From JAUVUV01 sp964548275 (GTDB lineage: Bacteria > Gemmatimonadota > Glassbacteria > GWA2-58-10), in the NCBI GenBank assembly GCA_964548275.1, contig CAZJQI010000028.1:1-58403 (forward strand): a stretch of 58,403 nt of DNA, written 5' to 3'. The position numbers and the translations under genes are program-made. Positions 1 to 8,518 of the stretch are shown piece after piece (position 1 is the first letter of the stretch; every line of letters begins with the position of its first letter). The notes beneath the pieces are model-generated. The model ran no database searches, was not told where the DNA came from, and saw only the letters and a program-made list of their open reading frames with translations.

Positions 1-88
1 AGCCGCCGCCCCCTCCCTCGGTGGCTGATAAAAATGTGAAAATAAGTGATTAGCCCTGTCAAGGTCTGTGTTTCATGAATAATCAGGG
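1..88 (+). repeat. Right half of modular palindromic repeat, copy A
   Basis: The window opens inside a repeat that recurs at about 23.6, 38.6 and 58.4 kb. Visible here are the CCGCCGCCCCC arm, the conserved block beginning CTCCCTCGGTGGCTGATAAA, and the end CATGAATAATCAGG, which read in reverse resembles the opposite end CCGGATTATTTATAAATT of the complete copy. The left half lies outside the window. It contains no coding potential. Confidence 0.8.
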
Positions 89-125
89 TTAAATAGTTCT
101 AATTCCGTAACAGGGGCTGAATGAA

Positions 126-620
126 ATGATAAACATAGCAATTATCTATCACAGTGAGACAGGCAATACCGAAAGGATGGCTCACATGGTGGCCGAGGGC
201 TGCCGGGGAGTGGAGGGCACGGAGGTTAAGTTGATGCCGCTGGATGAGGTGGACAGTAAATACCTTGCCAAAAGCCAAGCGGTGATTCTCGGCTGCCCGA
301 ACTACGAGGGTTCCTGCTCCTGGCAGATGAAAAAGTTCCTCGATGGCCCGGAAGCCAAACTCGCAGGGAAGCTCGGGGGAGTTTTTGTCACTCAGAATTG
401 GCCCGGCGGAGGTGGGGGTTCCTTTGCAGAAATGACAATGATTGCCGGGATGCTAGTGCGTGGGATGCTGATTTATTCCGGGGGGATTACAGTGGGTTAC
501 CCGCCGGTGCATTTCGGGGCGGTGGCCTGTAAGACACCACAGGGGATAGACCGGGAGAGAGCGATAAAACTGGGGCAGAATATCGCGACCAAGGCAGCGG
601 AACTGTGGGGAAACGAATGA
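126..620 (+). CDS. Flavodoxin-like / WrbA-type flavoprotein
   Basis: A 164-aa protein of the flavodoxin/NADPH-dependent FMN reductase fold, expected to bind FMN and act as a cytoplasmic electron carrier or quinone/iron reductase. The N-terminus IIYHSETGNTERMA is the phosphate-binding loop that follows beta-1 in flavodoxins. The segments LGCPNYEGSCSWQMKKF and FVTQNWPGGGGGSF match the later isoalloxazine-contacting loops of the WrbA-like group. The start ATG at 126 is preceded by AGGGG at good spacing. Its stop overlaps the ATG of the next gene by four bases (ATGA), so the two are probably co-translated. The exact redox partner cannot be told from sequence. Confidence 0.85.
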   Translation: MINIAIIYHSETGNTERMAHMVAEGCRGVEGTEVKLMPLDEVDSKYLAKSQAVILGCPNYEGSCSWQMKKFLDGPEAKLAGKLGGVFVTQNWPGGGGGSFAEMTMIAGMLVRGMLIYSGGITVGYPPVHFGAVACKTPQGIDRERAIKLGQNIATKAAELWGNE

Positions 621-1876
621 GAGAAGAAGAAAAGGTAAACAAGCCGCTTTTTACGGCTGAATTTTTTCGGGTTCTGATAATGCATTTCCTGGCAATGGCC
701 TCCTACGGGGTTTACTTTTTTCTGCCCCGTTTTATCCGGCTGACCGGGGGAGAAGAGTTCCTGATCGGCCTGATCATGGGCGCGCCGGCTGCGGCATCGA
801 TCCTATTTCGCCTGCCCACCGGCTCCTGGGTCGACCGCCTCGGCCGCAGACGCATGGTGGTTACCGGACTCCTTTTTTCCACTATCGCCTGCGCCCTGCC
901 GATTTTCGCCTCAGGCGCCGGTTTGTACCTTCTTGTCGCCAGGGCCGCCGCAGGCATCGGGCTGGTTGTCTATTTCACCGCCATTGTCACTTACGTGGCG
1001 GAAAAAGCACCCGACGGACGAAGGGCCGAGGCAATCGCTCTGTACGGCGCCTGGGGTTTTATCGCCCTGGCGATCAGCCCTTATCTCTGCGAACGGCTGC
1101 TGGAGGTGCTGCCCCTGGAGCCGGTTAACCGGTACAGGCTTCTCTTTGCGATTTCCACGCTTTTTGCCCTGCTTGCCTTGCTGCAGAGCCTGACCCTGAG
1201 CGAGGATGAACACCACCCCGAGAAACACCTCAACCCGGATCCGTGGCATAAGGTGATTCGCTCGCCGACCATGATCTACCTGGTGATCCCCTCGCTCGTC
1301 TTTGGTGCTGCACATTCGTCGATTTTCAGTTTTGTCACCGATTTCACCGAGGTGCAGAAGCTGGGGTCGCCGAGCAGCTTTTTTGTCTCCTACTCGGTAA
1401 CCATTATCTTCCTGCGGCTGACAACCGGCCGGCTGCTCGACCGTATCGACCGCCGCCTGGCAGTGACAGCCTCCCTGGCGATCATTTCCATCGGGCTTTT
1501 TTACGCCTCGATCAGCACAGGACGAACGGATCTCATCCTGGTCGGAATATTGACAGGCACAGGCCACGGCTATATCTTTCCCTCTTTGAGCACACTGACT
1601 TACGACAGTTCGCAGGCCCGCAACCGGGGCACTTCGATGGCCCTCTACATGCTTGGTTTCGACCTGAGCACCATGGGTATGAGTCCGGTTTTAGGGCGGA
1701 TCGCCCAGAACTGGAACTACACTGCCATGTACCGCATTGCGAGTCTTTTACTGCTGCTCGGTATGCTTGTCTATATTTCAGGGTGGCGCTACCACACGCC
1801 GCGAGCCATTCGCCGCTCAGCCAGGAGAGTTCATCCTGAAGACGAATTTGTCAAAAACACCGGCCTGCTGCGCTGA
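617..1876 (+). CDS. MFS transporter
   Basis: A 419-aa major facilitator with about 12 hydrophobic segments. The loop between helices 2 and 3 reads GSWVDRLGRRRMV, the classic MFS signature (G-x3-D-x-x-G-R-R), and its C-half echo is GRLLDRIDRRLAV. I chose the ATG at 617 because it forms an ATGA overlap with the flavodoxin stop; an in-frame GTG at 605 would add four residues. The substrate is unknown; the protein resembles the drug/metabolite exporters of the YfcJ/YhhS kind. Translational coupling suggests a joint role with the flavoprotein, but this is inference. Confidence 0.9.
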   Translation: MREEEKVNKPLFTAEFFRVLIMHFLAMASYGVYFFLPRFIRLTGGEEFLIGLIMGAPAAASILFRLPTGSWVDRLGRRRMVVTGLLFSTIACALPIFASGAGLYLLVARAAAGIGLVVYFTAIVTYVAEKAPDGRRAEAIALYGAWGFIALAISPYLCERLLEVLPLEPVNRYRLLFAISTLFALLALLQSLTLSEDEHHPEKHLNPDPWHKVIRSPTMIYLVIPSLVFGAAHSSIFSFVTDFTEVQKLGSPSSFFVSYSVTIIFLRLTTGRLLDRIDRRLAVTASLAIISIGLFYASISTGRTDLILVGILTGTGHGYIFPSLSTLTYDSSQARNRGTSMALYMLGFDLSTMGMSPVLGRIAQNWNYTAMYRIASLLLLLGMLVYISGWRYHTPRAIRRSARRVHPEDEFVKNTGLLR

Positions 1877-1938
1877 TTCAACCGGATCAGCCTTATCTTA
1901 TTCATTGCCTGATAACTTTGCAAAAGGAGTGGAGTCTC

Positions 1939-3969
1939 ATGCGGATCGGAAAGAAAGGCTCTGTTTTTCTTTTGCTGTTTCTCGGCGCCGGAGTGCTTTT
2001 CGGTGCCGGACGCCCGCTCGAGTTCGATGACCTTCTGCGCGCCCGCCGGATATCAGAGCCTGCGATCTCGCCGGACAGCCGCTGGGTAGCGTTTGTCGAA
2101 ACCACCTACGATCTCGAAACCTGCCTGCCCCTCTCGGATATCTATCTCGTTCCCCTGGCCGGCGGGGAAATACGCAGTTTGACCTCGGGTGGTAAGGGCA
2201 ATTCCCGGCCGATGTTCACACCGGACGGCAGTTCCCTGGTTTTCGCCTCAAGGCGCAGCGGCACCCGCCAGTTCTACATGCTCCCTCTGACAGGGGGCGG
2301 CGAGGCTCTTCAGCTTACCGCCTACAGGGCAGGCACCGGCGGCGGCGTACTGTCTCCGGACGGCCGCTACCTTCTGTTTCAAGCCGATGTCCTGGTGGAC
2401 AGCGCCTCGGTCAAGTTCAAAGACGGTACCAGCGAGGTCAGAGCGCGGGTTATCGACTGCCTGCTGTTCCGCCACTGGAACAGCTGGAGAAACGGGCAAT
2501 ACAGCCACCTGTTTATCAAGCGCCTCAAGGGGGGTGACCCCGCGCTGGACCTCACCCCGGGCAGGGTGGACTGCCCGCCGATCAGCCTGGGCAGCTCGTT
2601 CGATTATGCGGCGAGTCCGGACGGCAGGCATGTATACTACGTGGCGAACCGCGACCCGGTAGTGGCGGTCAGCACCAATAACGATATCTGGCGGGTAAAC
2701 CCTGACGGCAAAGACCTGAGAAAGATCACCGCCAACCCGGCCAATGACAACCTGGTCGCACTTGATCCCGGCGGGAAATACCTGGCCTGCCGGGCCATGG
2801 AAAGGCCGCGTTTCGAGTCGGACCGCTCATGCCTCTGGCTGAGAAACCTCGAGAACGGCGAGGCGATAAATCTCACCGAACAGCTTGACCGCAGCGTCGG
2901 GGATGTGGTCTGGGACCCGCGCGGCAAGTATATCTATTTTACCGCCGAGGATGAGGGCAAAACCGCAATCTTCCGGGTGAACGCCTCCTGGAATAAAAAA
3001 AGAGAGATAATCCGCCTGACAGATCAGAGAAGCTACTCTTCGCTCCGGATCGCCCCGGATGGAAAGACCCTGGTCGCCCTGCGGGAGTCTTTCCACGAGC
3101 CGGCTGAGCTAGTGGCGCTGTCTCCCGATGGCAAATCGGAGCGCAGCCTGACCAGGCTGAACGAGACTGTTTTCTCCTCTGTGGAAATGCACCCGGCCGA
3201 ATCGTTTCGCTTTCCGGCTGAGGACGGTGTGATGGTGCAAGGCTTCCTGATCCGGCCCCCCGGGTTCGACCCAGGGGAAAAATACCCGCTGATTTACTTG
3301 ATCCACGGCGGGCCTCAGGGAGCGTGGACCGAGAAGTTTCACTACCGCTGGAACGCCCAGATGTGGGCCAGCTGGGGTTACGTGGTGGTGCTTGTCAATC
3401 CCCGGGGAAGCACCGGGTACGGCCAGCGCTTTACGGATGAAATCACCGGGGACTGGGGCGGCAGGTGTTTCCGCGACCTGATGCAGGGGCTGGATTACGT
3501 GATAGAGACATACGGCTTTATCGAAGCTGAGCGCCTGGCCGCAGCGGGCGCTTCATTCGGCGGATACATGATCAACTGGATCAACGGCCACACGGACCGT
3601 TTCAAAGCCCTGGTCTGCCACGCCGGGGTGTTCAACAACGAAAGCATGTACGCCGCCACTGAGGAACTCTGGTTCCCGGAATGGGAATTCGGCGGCACAC
3701 CCTGGGAAAACCCGACCCTGCACCGGCTCTGGTCGCCCCACCGCTATGCGGAAAATTTCAAGACCCCGACACTGGTGATCCATGGAGAACTCGATTTCCG
3801 CGTACCCGTGGAGCAGGGACTGAATGCATTCACCACCCTCCAGAGAAAAGGTATCGACTCGAAACTGCTCTGCTTCCCGAATGAAGGACACTGGGTGGGC
3901 AATGCCCGCAACAGCCGCCTCTGGCACGAAACCATCCGGGATTGGCTGGACAGCTATCTCAAACAGTGA
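1939..3969 (+). CDS. Prolyl oligopeptidase-family (S9) serine peptidase
   Basis: A 676-aa secreted or periplasmic peptidase. It has a Sec signal (RIGKKGSVFLLLFLGAGVLF), a WD40/PD40-like beta-propeller over roughly residues 40-400, and a C-terminal alpha/beta hydrolase domain. The catalytic triad is visible: Ser539 in GASFGGY, Asp619 in HGELDFRVP, and His651 in NEGHW. The oxyanion region LIHGGP is also present. It probably removes dipeptides or oligopeptides from short peptides, as in the S9C acylaminoacyl/dipeptidyl peptidase subfamily. The start is ATG 1939 behind AAAGGAG; an upstream in-frame TTG at 1918 has no ribosome site. Confidence 0.93.
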   Translation: MRIGKKGSVFLLLFLGAGVLFGAGRPLEFDDLLRARRISEPAISPDSRWVAFVETTYDLETCLPLSDIYLVPLAGGEIRSLTSGGKGNSRPMFTPDGSSLVFASRRSGTRQFYMLPLTGGGEALQLTAYRAGTGGGVLSPDGRYLLFQADVLVDSASVKFKDGTSEVRARVIDCLLFRHWNSWRNGQYSHLFIKRLKGGDPALDLTPGRVDCPPISLGSSFDYAASPDGRHVYYVANRDPVVAVSTNNDIWRVNPDGKDLRKITANPANDNLVALDPGGKYLACRAMERPRFESDRSCLWLRNLENGEAINLTEQLDRSVGDVVWDPRGKYIYFTAEDEGKTAIFRVNASWNKKREIIRLTDQRSYSSLRIAPDGKTLVALRESFHEPAELVALSPDGKSERSLTRLNETVFSSVEMHPAESFRFPAEDGVMVQGFLIRPPGFDPGEKYPLIYLIHGGPQGAWTEKFHYRWNAQMWASWGYVVVLVNPRGSTGYGQRFTDEITGDWGGRCFRDLMQGLDYVIETYGFIEAERLAAAGASFGGYMINWINGHTDRFKALVCHAGVFNNESMYAATEELWFPEWEFGGTPWENPTLHRLWSPHRYAENFKTPTLVIHGELDFRVPVEQGLNAFTTLQRKGIDSKLLCFPNEGHWVGNARNSRLWHETIRDWLDSYLKQ

Positions 3970-4078
3970 TTCGACAACGAGGGCGAGCTCTTCTGTTCGC
4001 CTGCATTCCGTATTCGGCAAGCACTTGGAAATCTTTTTGAGGGTGATCGAAACAGAAAAATCAAGGGAGATATGAGAA

Positions 4079-6169
4079 TTGAGAGTCAAAATCGATATGG
4101 AAGAGATATTGTCCTCTCTCCCGCCCGTGGAGGGTGCAGAGGAGCTTGTGCAGAAAGCGCTCGAAAACGGCCAGGAGCACCTGTTCGAAGACTGGACTTC
4201 CAAAAGCCCACAGTTCCGCAAGACCCTCATCAATGAGCTATCTCGGATCGACTGGGAAATCCTGGCCGAGGCGATAAGTATGCTGAAAAATGTTAGTGGC
4301 CCGCCAAAAATAGACGAATCACAAATCCTCCCTGTACCAATGCGCACCATCCAGGAGCAGGAACCCTACCGCAGCGAGGAATGGGAAATCGGCAGGCAGT
4401 TCCTGATTGACGGCAAGGTGGCCTGGCTTATCCCGGCGGGCGGATCGGGTTCGCGGCTGGTCAAGGTGCTGGAGGAGATTTACGCCTCGCTTCCCTTTAA
4501 GCGGTGCTATAAGGTTGCAGACGAACAGATGCGTGCCTTTGATGAGGAGTGCGCCAAGGGACAGCTGCCGATCACCCCTGTGCTGGGCAAGACTTTCTAC
4601 GGTCTTTTCATGGAGCAGGCCCTGGCAATCGGGGCAAGGGTCAACCGGATGCCGATGCTGATTTTCATGCTGAGCGATGAAACCCGCAAGGCCTCCCTTT
4701 ATACGATTATCAACCATCCGCTCTACAAAGCGCTCGAATCTGCAATCGTGCTTTTTGATCACGGAATGAACCCTGTGCTCGATAAAAACGCTCGTATTAT
4801 CCCCATGGATAAGCAAGGCTATCTGTTATTTTCCGGCAACGGTAACGGCGGGATGTTCAAGGCCATGTGGCGAACCCGGTTTCGCGGGAAAGACAATATT
4901 TTCGACTGGCTCGAAGATAAGGGAGTCCAGATCGTAGGATTCTCCAATGTGGATAACCCGGTCTCCGATATTATCCTTCCGCATATGGTAGGCAGCCACC
5001 TCCGGCTTGGGGGGAGCCTCTCTTTCGGGGTGGTCAAGAAAGTGGACGCCCTGGAGCGGGTGGGAATGATAGTTAGAATCGCCGGGCAGAAAAACCTGGA
5101 TAAAATCGAGTACAACGTGTTCCCGGAGAAGCTGGCAAAGAAACTGGACCCGAAAGATCCCGGCCGCCTGCTTTTCGAGCACGGGGATGTCAATGTTTTC
5201 CTGATGAACCTCGACCGGATGGCAAAAGTAACTCATCTGCCGCTTTGCATGTACCGCAACAAGCTGGTAAAAACCAGCGCGGGAAAGAAACAGGGCAACA
5301 AGTTCGAATCTTTCGCTTTCCATATTATCGAGCAGGTGCCGGCGGAAAAAGTGGATGTGAAAGAAATCCTGCGCGCCGATCAGTTCATACCCACCAAGAA
5401 CTCGATCGGGCGGGACAGCCCGGCCACGGTTATCCGCGCCCTTTGCACGCGAAACATGCGCTGGCTGGTAGAGCAGGACGCAACAGTGGCCACCCAGGAT
5501 GAGACGGGCTGCCTGGAGGATTACGCCCGGCTGGTGGAAAAACGTCTTGTGCTTGCGGCCACCGGCGGACCGCTCGAGGCAGAGGTGGGAAAAATCGGTT
5601 CGCTCGTGAAAAAAATGAAAAAAGGCGAGATAGAGTTATCAGCAGAGAAACTTTTCCACGCCTGTTTCGCGCTGGGAGAAAAGGCGCAAGAATACGGCCT
5701 GGAGGAACTGAAATTGGCTGCCGATCACGCATACAGCATCCTCCAGCCAGGAGAGGCGAAAGCCTTTGTCGAGTTCAGCCCGGCCTTTGCCATGGAAAAA
5801 GAGGATCTGGCCGAGGCTGGTGTCGGGGAGGGTTGGGTGCTGGAGGCGGGCTGCCAGATCGCGCTCACCGGCCACCCAACCCAGGTGTTTCTGGGAGCCA
5901 ATTTCACAGCCAGGAAAAACAGCGTCTTTATCCTCGATATCAAGAACGAGTATGGCAGTATAGCCCTGAGCGACGACCGCTGGCTCACTTTCGAGCTGGA
6001 TGATGCAGGCAAGGCCGAAATCGGCGACAATCTCACCCTGGAAGAGGGCGCGGTGGTGGAGATACACGTGCATGGCAGTGGAAAGATAATCATACTGGAT
6101 GGCACGGTGTTAAGGGGCGAGCATTTTGTGGAAGTCAAGGACGGGGAAGAGGTGGTGCTGGAGGGGTGA
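4079..6169 (+). CDS. UDPGP-family nucleotidyltransferase (UTP-sugar uridylyltransferase-like)
   Basis: A 696-aa cytoplasmic protein related to eukaryote-type UDP-glucose/UDP-GlcNAc pyrophosphorylases (PF01704). Matching segments are the nucleotide loop IPAGGSGSRL, the downstream lysine motif LPITPVLGKTFYGLFMEQ, GNGNGGMFKAM (cf. the GHG motif), and FSNVDNPVSD (cf. the N-V-D-N metal/sugar motif). About 50 residues separate the loop from the lysine motif, longer than in typical enzymes. The last 110 residues look beta-rich and may be a left-handed helix. The start is TTG at 4079, nine bases after GGGAG; the ATG at 4072 is in another frame and quickly ends. A strong terminator follows. Sugar specificity is unknown. 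Confidence 0.8.
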   Translation: MRVKIDMEEILSSLPPVEGAEELVQKALENGQEHLFEDWTSKSPQFRKTLINELSRIDWEILAEAISMLKNVSGPPKIDESQILPVPMRTIQEQEPYRSEEWEIGRQFLIDGKVAWLIPAGGSGSRLVKVLEEIYASLPFKRCYKVADEQMRAFDEECAKGQLPITPVLGKTFYGLFMEQALAIGARVNRMPMLIFMLSDETRKASLYTIINHPLYKALESAIVLFDHGMNPVLDKNARIIPMDKQGYLLFSGNGNGGMFKAMWRTRFRGKDNIFDWLEDKGVQIVGFSNVDNPVSDIILPHMVGSHLRLGGSLSFGVVKKVDALERVGMIVRIAGQKNLDKIEYNVFPEKLAKKLDPKDPGRLLFEHGDVNVFLMNLDRMAKVTHLPLCMYRNKLVKTSAGKKQGNKFESFAFHIIEQVPAEKVDVKEILRADQFIPTKNSIGRDSPATVIRALCTRNMRWLVEQDATVATQDETGCLEDYARLVEKRLVLAATGGPLEAEVGKIGSLVKKMKKGEIELSAEKLFHACFALGEKAQEYGLEELKLAADHAYSILQPGEAKAFVEFSPAFAMEKEDLAEAGVGEGWVLEAGCQIALTGHPTQVFLGANFTARKNSVFILDIKNEYGSIALSDDRWLTFELDDAGKAEIGDNLTLEEGAVVEIHVHGSGKIIILDGTVLRGEHFVEVKDGEEVVLEG

Positions 6170-6195
6170 GTGAAGTATATATTTGCTTGAAGTGA

Positions 6196-6230
6196 AAACC
6201 CTCCGCCCGGTTTTTCCGGGCGGAGGGTTT
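6196..6230 (+). terminator. Rho-independent terminator
   Basis: A perfect 15-bp stem, arms AAACCCTCCGCCCGG and CCGGGCGGAGGGTTT, closes on a TTTTT loop 26 bases after the stop of the uridylyltransferase gene. It ends the plus-strand run of genes; the T-run after the stem is short. Confidence 0.85.
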
Positions 6231-6288
6231 ATCACGTCACTACTTAATTGAATTCTTCAGAATCAATTCTAAGATACCTTCTGGTAGA

Positions 6289-6493
6289 TGACACACCCCG
6301 CCCGCAAGAGACATCCCCCGTCCGCGAATCGCGGACACCCCCTTTGTTAAGGGGGATGCGGGCACCCTTCTCAAGAGGGGAGTTACACACCCCGTCCGCT
6401 TCGCGGCCACCCTTCTTTCTAGAGGGGAATTTTTTACGTCTAAGTTTTGCATTTAAAGTCCCCTCTATCAAGAGGGGATACAGGGGTGTGTCA
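6289..6493. repeat. MITE-like element with 11-bp terminal inverted repeats and nested hairpins
   Basis: The ends TGACACACCCC (6289-6299) and GGGGTGTGTCA (6483-6493) are exact inverted repeats enclosing 205 bp. Inside are several small hairpins: GTCCGC/GCGGAC near 6320, CCCCCTT/AAGGGGG near 6340, and CCCCTCT/AGAGGGG near 6460. CACACCCCGTCCGC-like sequence recurs internally. There is no coding potential. The rest of the 6231-6594 spacer is AT-rich with one more short hairpin (TTGAATC/GATTCAA near 6505-6530). Confidence 0.6.
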
Positions 6494-6594
6494 GGCTCTC
6501 AATATTGAATCCTCCCATGGAGATTCAATAAACGTCCCAGCGGAGAACAATCATTTCTAGATGAGGATTTTTCAAAGGTCTCTTTAACTGACTG

Positions 6595-8505
6595 TTATCT
6601 GCTTATGGCGTTCACCTCGTAAGGCGCTTCAAGCTGAAACCTGAACTGGAGATCGCCCCAGAAGAGCTGCAGCTCATCTTCTCCCATTCTCACAGCAGCC
6701 TCGGTCAAACCAGGGGCAATCGTCCCATCCCCTACATCTATCAGGTGAATCAGGGTTAACTCGTTTTTACCGTTGTCATAGCTGTAACTGACTCGATAAG
6801 TATTGACATCCGTTGCGGTTATATCCGGTTTGAGTTCGCCCGGGGTTTCGCCTTTTTCAGCCGGAAAACTCTTGCAGCGCAGCCAGCTTTCACCGTTAGA
6901 GGCTCTCACCTGGCGCTTATTTACTTCAGGCTCTTGGGGAAGCTGAAGCAGCCACTGTACATCCGGCAGGGTCTTGCCCTGGGGGGCGACAAGGTGATCC
7001 ACAATTATCACCTTATCCGGTCTGACAAACAGAAACTGGCGTACGCAGCTTTCCACAAGGTCTTCCGGGTAAGCCTGGGCGAACTGCCCGGCAACCGCGG
7101 CCCAAGCTCCGCCCTCCTTGTAAAACAGGATGTCCCCGGTCTCGAGCTTGTTCCCGCCTGTGCGGTTTTCCTCGAACTCCTCCAGGGTTCTGAACCACTG
7201 GCCCCGGCATTTTCTCTGGTTCTGGCCGTCGATCAGCAGGGTGTTGTGCATCGCGGTCGGCTGCTGTGGGCCGGCCACTTTCCGGTAAACCGGCGGATCC
7301 ACTGCCAGAAGGCCGTTGCGATAGATCATGAAACCGCCCTGGTCGTAATGGTGGTGGTCGCCGTAGTGGTCCTTGCAGCCGAAAGAAACCACTGTGGCAC
7401 TGTCATCCCAGCCGCTGCGCGCAATGAAATGCCCGCTCTGCTCACCACCGGCAAGGAAACTCAGAGGAGGTTCGACTGGTTCGGTTTCCAGATTCCGCGT
7501 GTAGATCATGTAGAATACCGGTGTCCAGCCGTAAAACCTTTTCAGACCCCGCTTCTTTGCCAGCCACCGGCTGAAATATACCCCATGCGGCGATTTAAGC
7601 GCCCAGGCCAGGCCGTCCGCAATCCCGGCGAACTGGATTGTCACCCCGCCGTTGGAGCCGCTCTGAAGGTCTCCCCAAGGGATGAACCGCATATCCGGCA
7701 GCACGCTGTGGATCATGTTCTCGTAATGACGAGCCAGCCAGTTGTTCTCACTTCTCTCGATTTCACCGAGAATGCCCTTTTCGAAAGCGCTCTGGGCGCC
7801 AAGCAGTGTCAGCACACCAGGATCGAACACATAGTAAGTCCAGTACCCCAGCGGTTCGCTGGGCAGGCCGTCAAGGTAGCGCCAGGCCGGGAAAAGACCC
7901 TCGTTGAACCTTTGCCTGAGTTGCTCGAAAAGTGCGCTGGACTCATCGTCCTCGCCTGCCGTGGCCAGCGCCCAGATCACCGCCCCGCCGCCTGACATCC
8001 AGACGTAATTGTGGAAAATATGGTCGTTGGTGTTATGCAGCCCTCTCCAGGCCACCGACTTGATTTTCTCGCGCAACTCAGCCTTGATCTCATCAGTAAA
8101 GCCCGCGTAGTCATAGAGCCAGTCATAGGCCAGGCCGAACTCGGTCATGCGGGAGTGGATGTGAAACGTATTGTACCTGTCCGGTACCTCGTAGCGGCGC
8201 ATTCTGACGATTGCGCTGTCCGCTGCGGCAGCCTCGCCGGTGAGCAGCCAGACCATGGCCTGGGCCGCGGCGCTTCTCTGCTCTTTCAACTGGGCGAGCA
8301 TCTGGTTGTAATCCTCATCCTGCTTGCCGCCTCTCAGTTGCTCGAGCGACACTGCATAAGGTGTTGCCTGTGGCCGGAGAAAGATTCTCGGCCGGTCGGT
8401 TTTGATCTTTTCCAGCCCTGGAATGAGTTCCGTACTGAATAGCGTGCATGGCAGACTCATCACAAGCAGAATGAACCACAATGCAATCGTTCTCTTACTG
8501 TCCAT
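6595..8505 (-). CDS. Heparinase II/III-like polysaccharide lyase
   Basis: A 636-aa secreted protein with a Sec signal (SKRTIALWFILLVMSLPCT), an alpha-helical toroid N-half, and a C-half beta-sandwich of the heparinase II/III family (PF07940). The conserved stretch GHFIARSGWDD, followed by DHYGDHHHYDQGGF, is the hallmark of the C-terminal domain; the His/Tyr cluster supplies catalytic and metal residues in known lyases. The enzyme is expected to cleave uronic-acid-containing polysaccharides by beta-elimination in the periplasm or outside the cell. The start ATG at 8505 has AAAAGGAGAGAG just upstream, located in the 13-bp gap after the sulfatase gene, so the two are co-transcribed. Confidence 0.85.
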   Translation of the reverse strand: MDSKRTIALWFILLVMSLPCTLFSTELIPGLEKIKTDRPRIFLRPQATPYAVSLEQLRGGKQDEDYNQMLAQLKEQRSAAAQAMVWLLTGEAAAADSAIVRMRRYEVPDRYNTFHIHSRMTEFGLAYDWLYDYAGFTDEIKAELREKIKSVAWRGLHNTNDHIFHNYVWMSGGGAVIWALATAGEDDESSALFEQLRQRFNEGLFPAWRYLDGLPSEPLGYWTYYVFDPGVLTLLGAQSAFEKGILGEIERSENNWLARHYENMIHSVLPDMRFIPWGDLQSGSNGGVTIQFAGIADGLAWALKSPHGVYFSRWLAKKRGLKRFYGWTPVFYMIYTRNLETEPVEPPLSFLAGGEQSGHFIARSGWDDSATVVSFGCKDHYGDHHHYDQGGFMIYRNGLLAVDPPVYRKVAGPQQPTAMHNTLLIDGQNQRKCRGQWFRTLEEFEENRTGGNKLETGDILFYKEGGAWAAVAGQFAQAYPEDLVESCVRQFLFVRPDKVIIVDHLVAPQGKTLPDVQWLLQLPQEPEVNKRQVRASNGESWLRCKSFPAEKGETPGELKPDITATDVNTYRVSYSYDNGKNELTLIHLIDVGDGTIAPGLTEAAVRMGEDELQLFWGDLQFRFQLEAPYEVNAISR

Positions 8506-8518
8506 GATCTCTCTCCTT

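Noticed and set aside
6934..7995. Long open frame (353 codons) on the plus strand
   Set aside because: It lies wholly antisense to the heparinase-like gene, has no recognisable domain and no ribosome site; a shadow of high-GC codon use.
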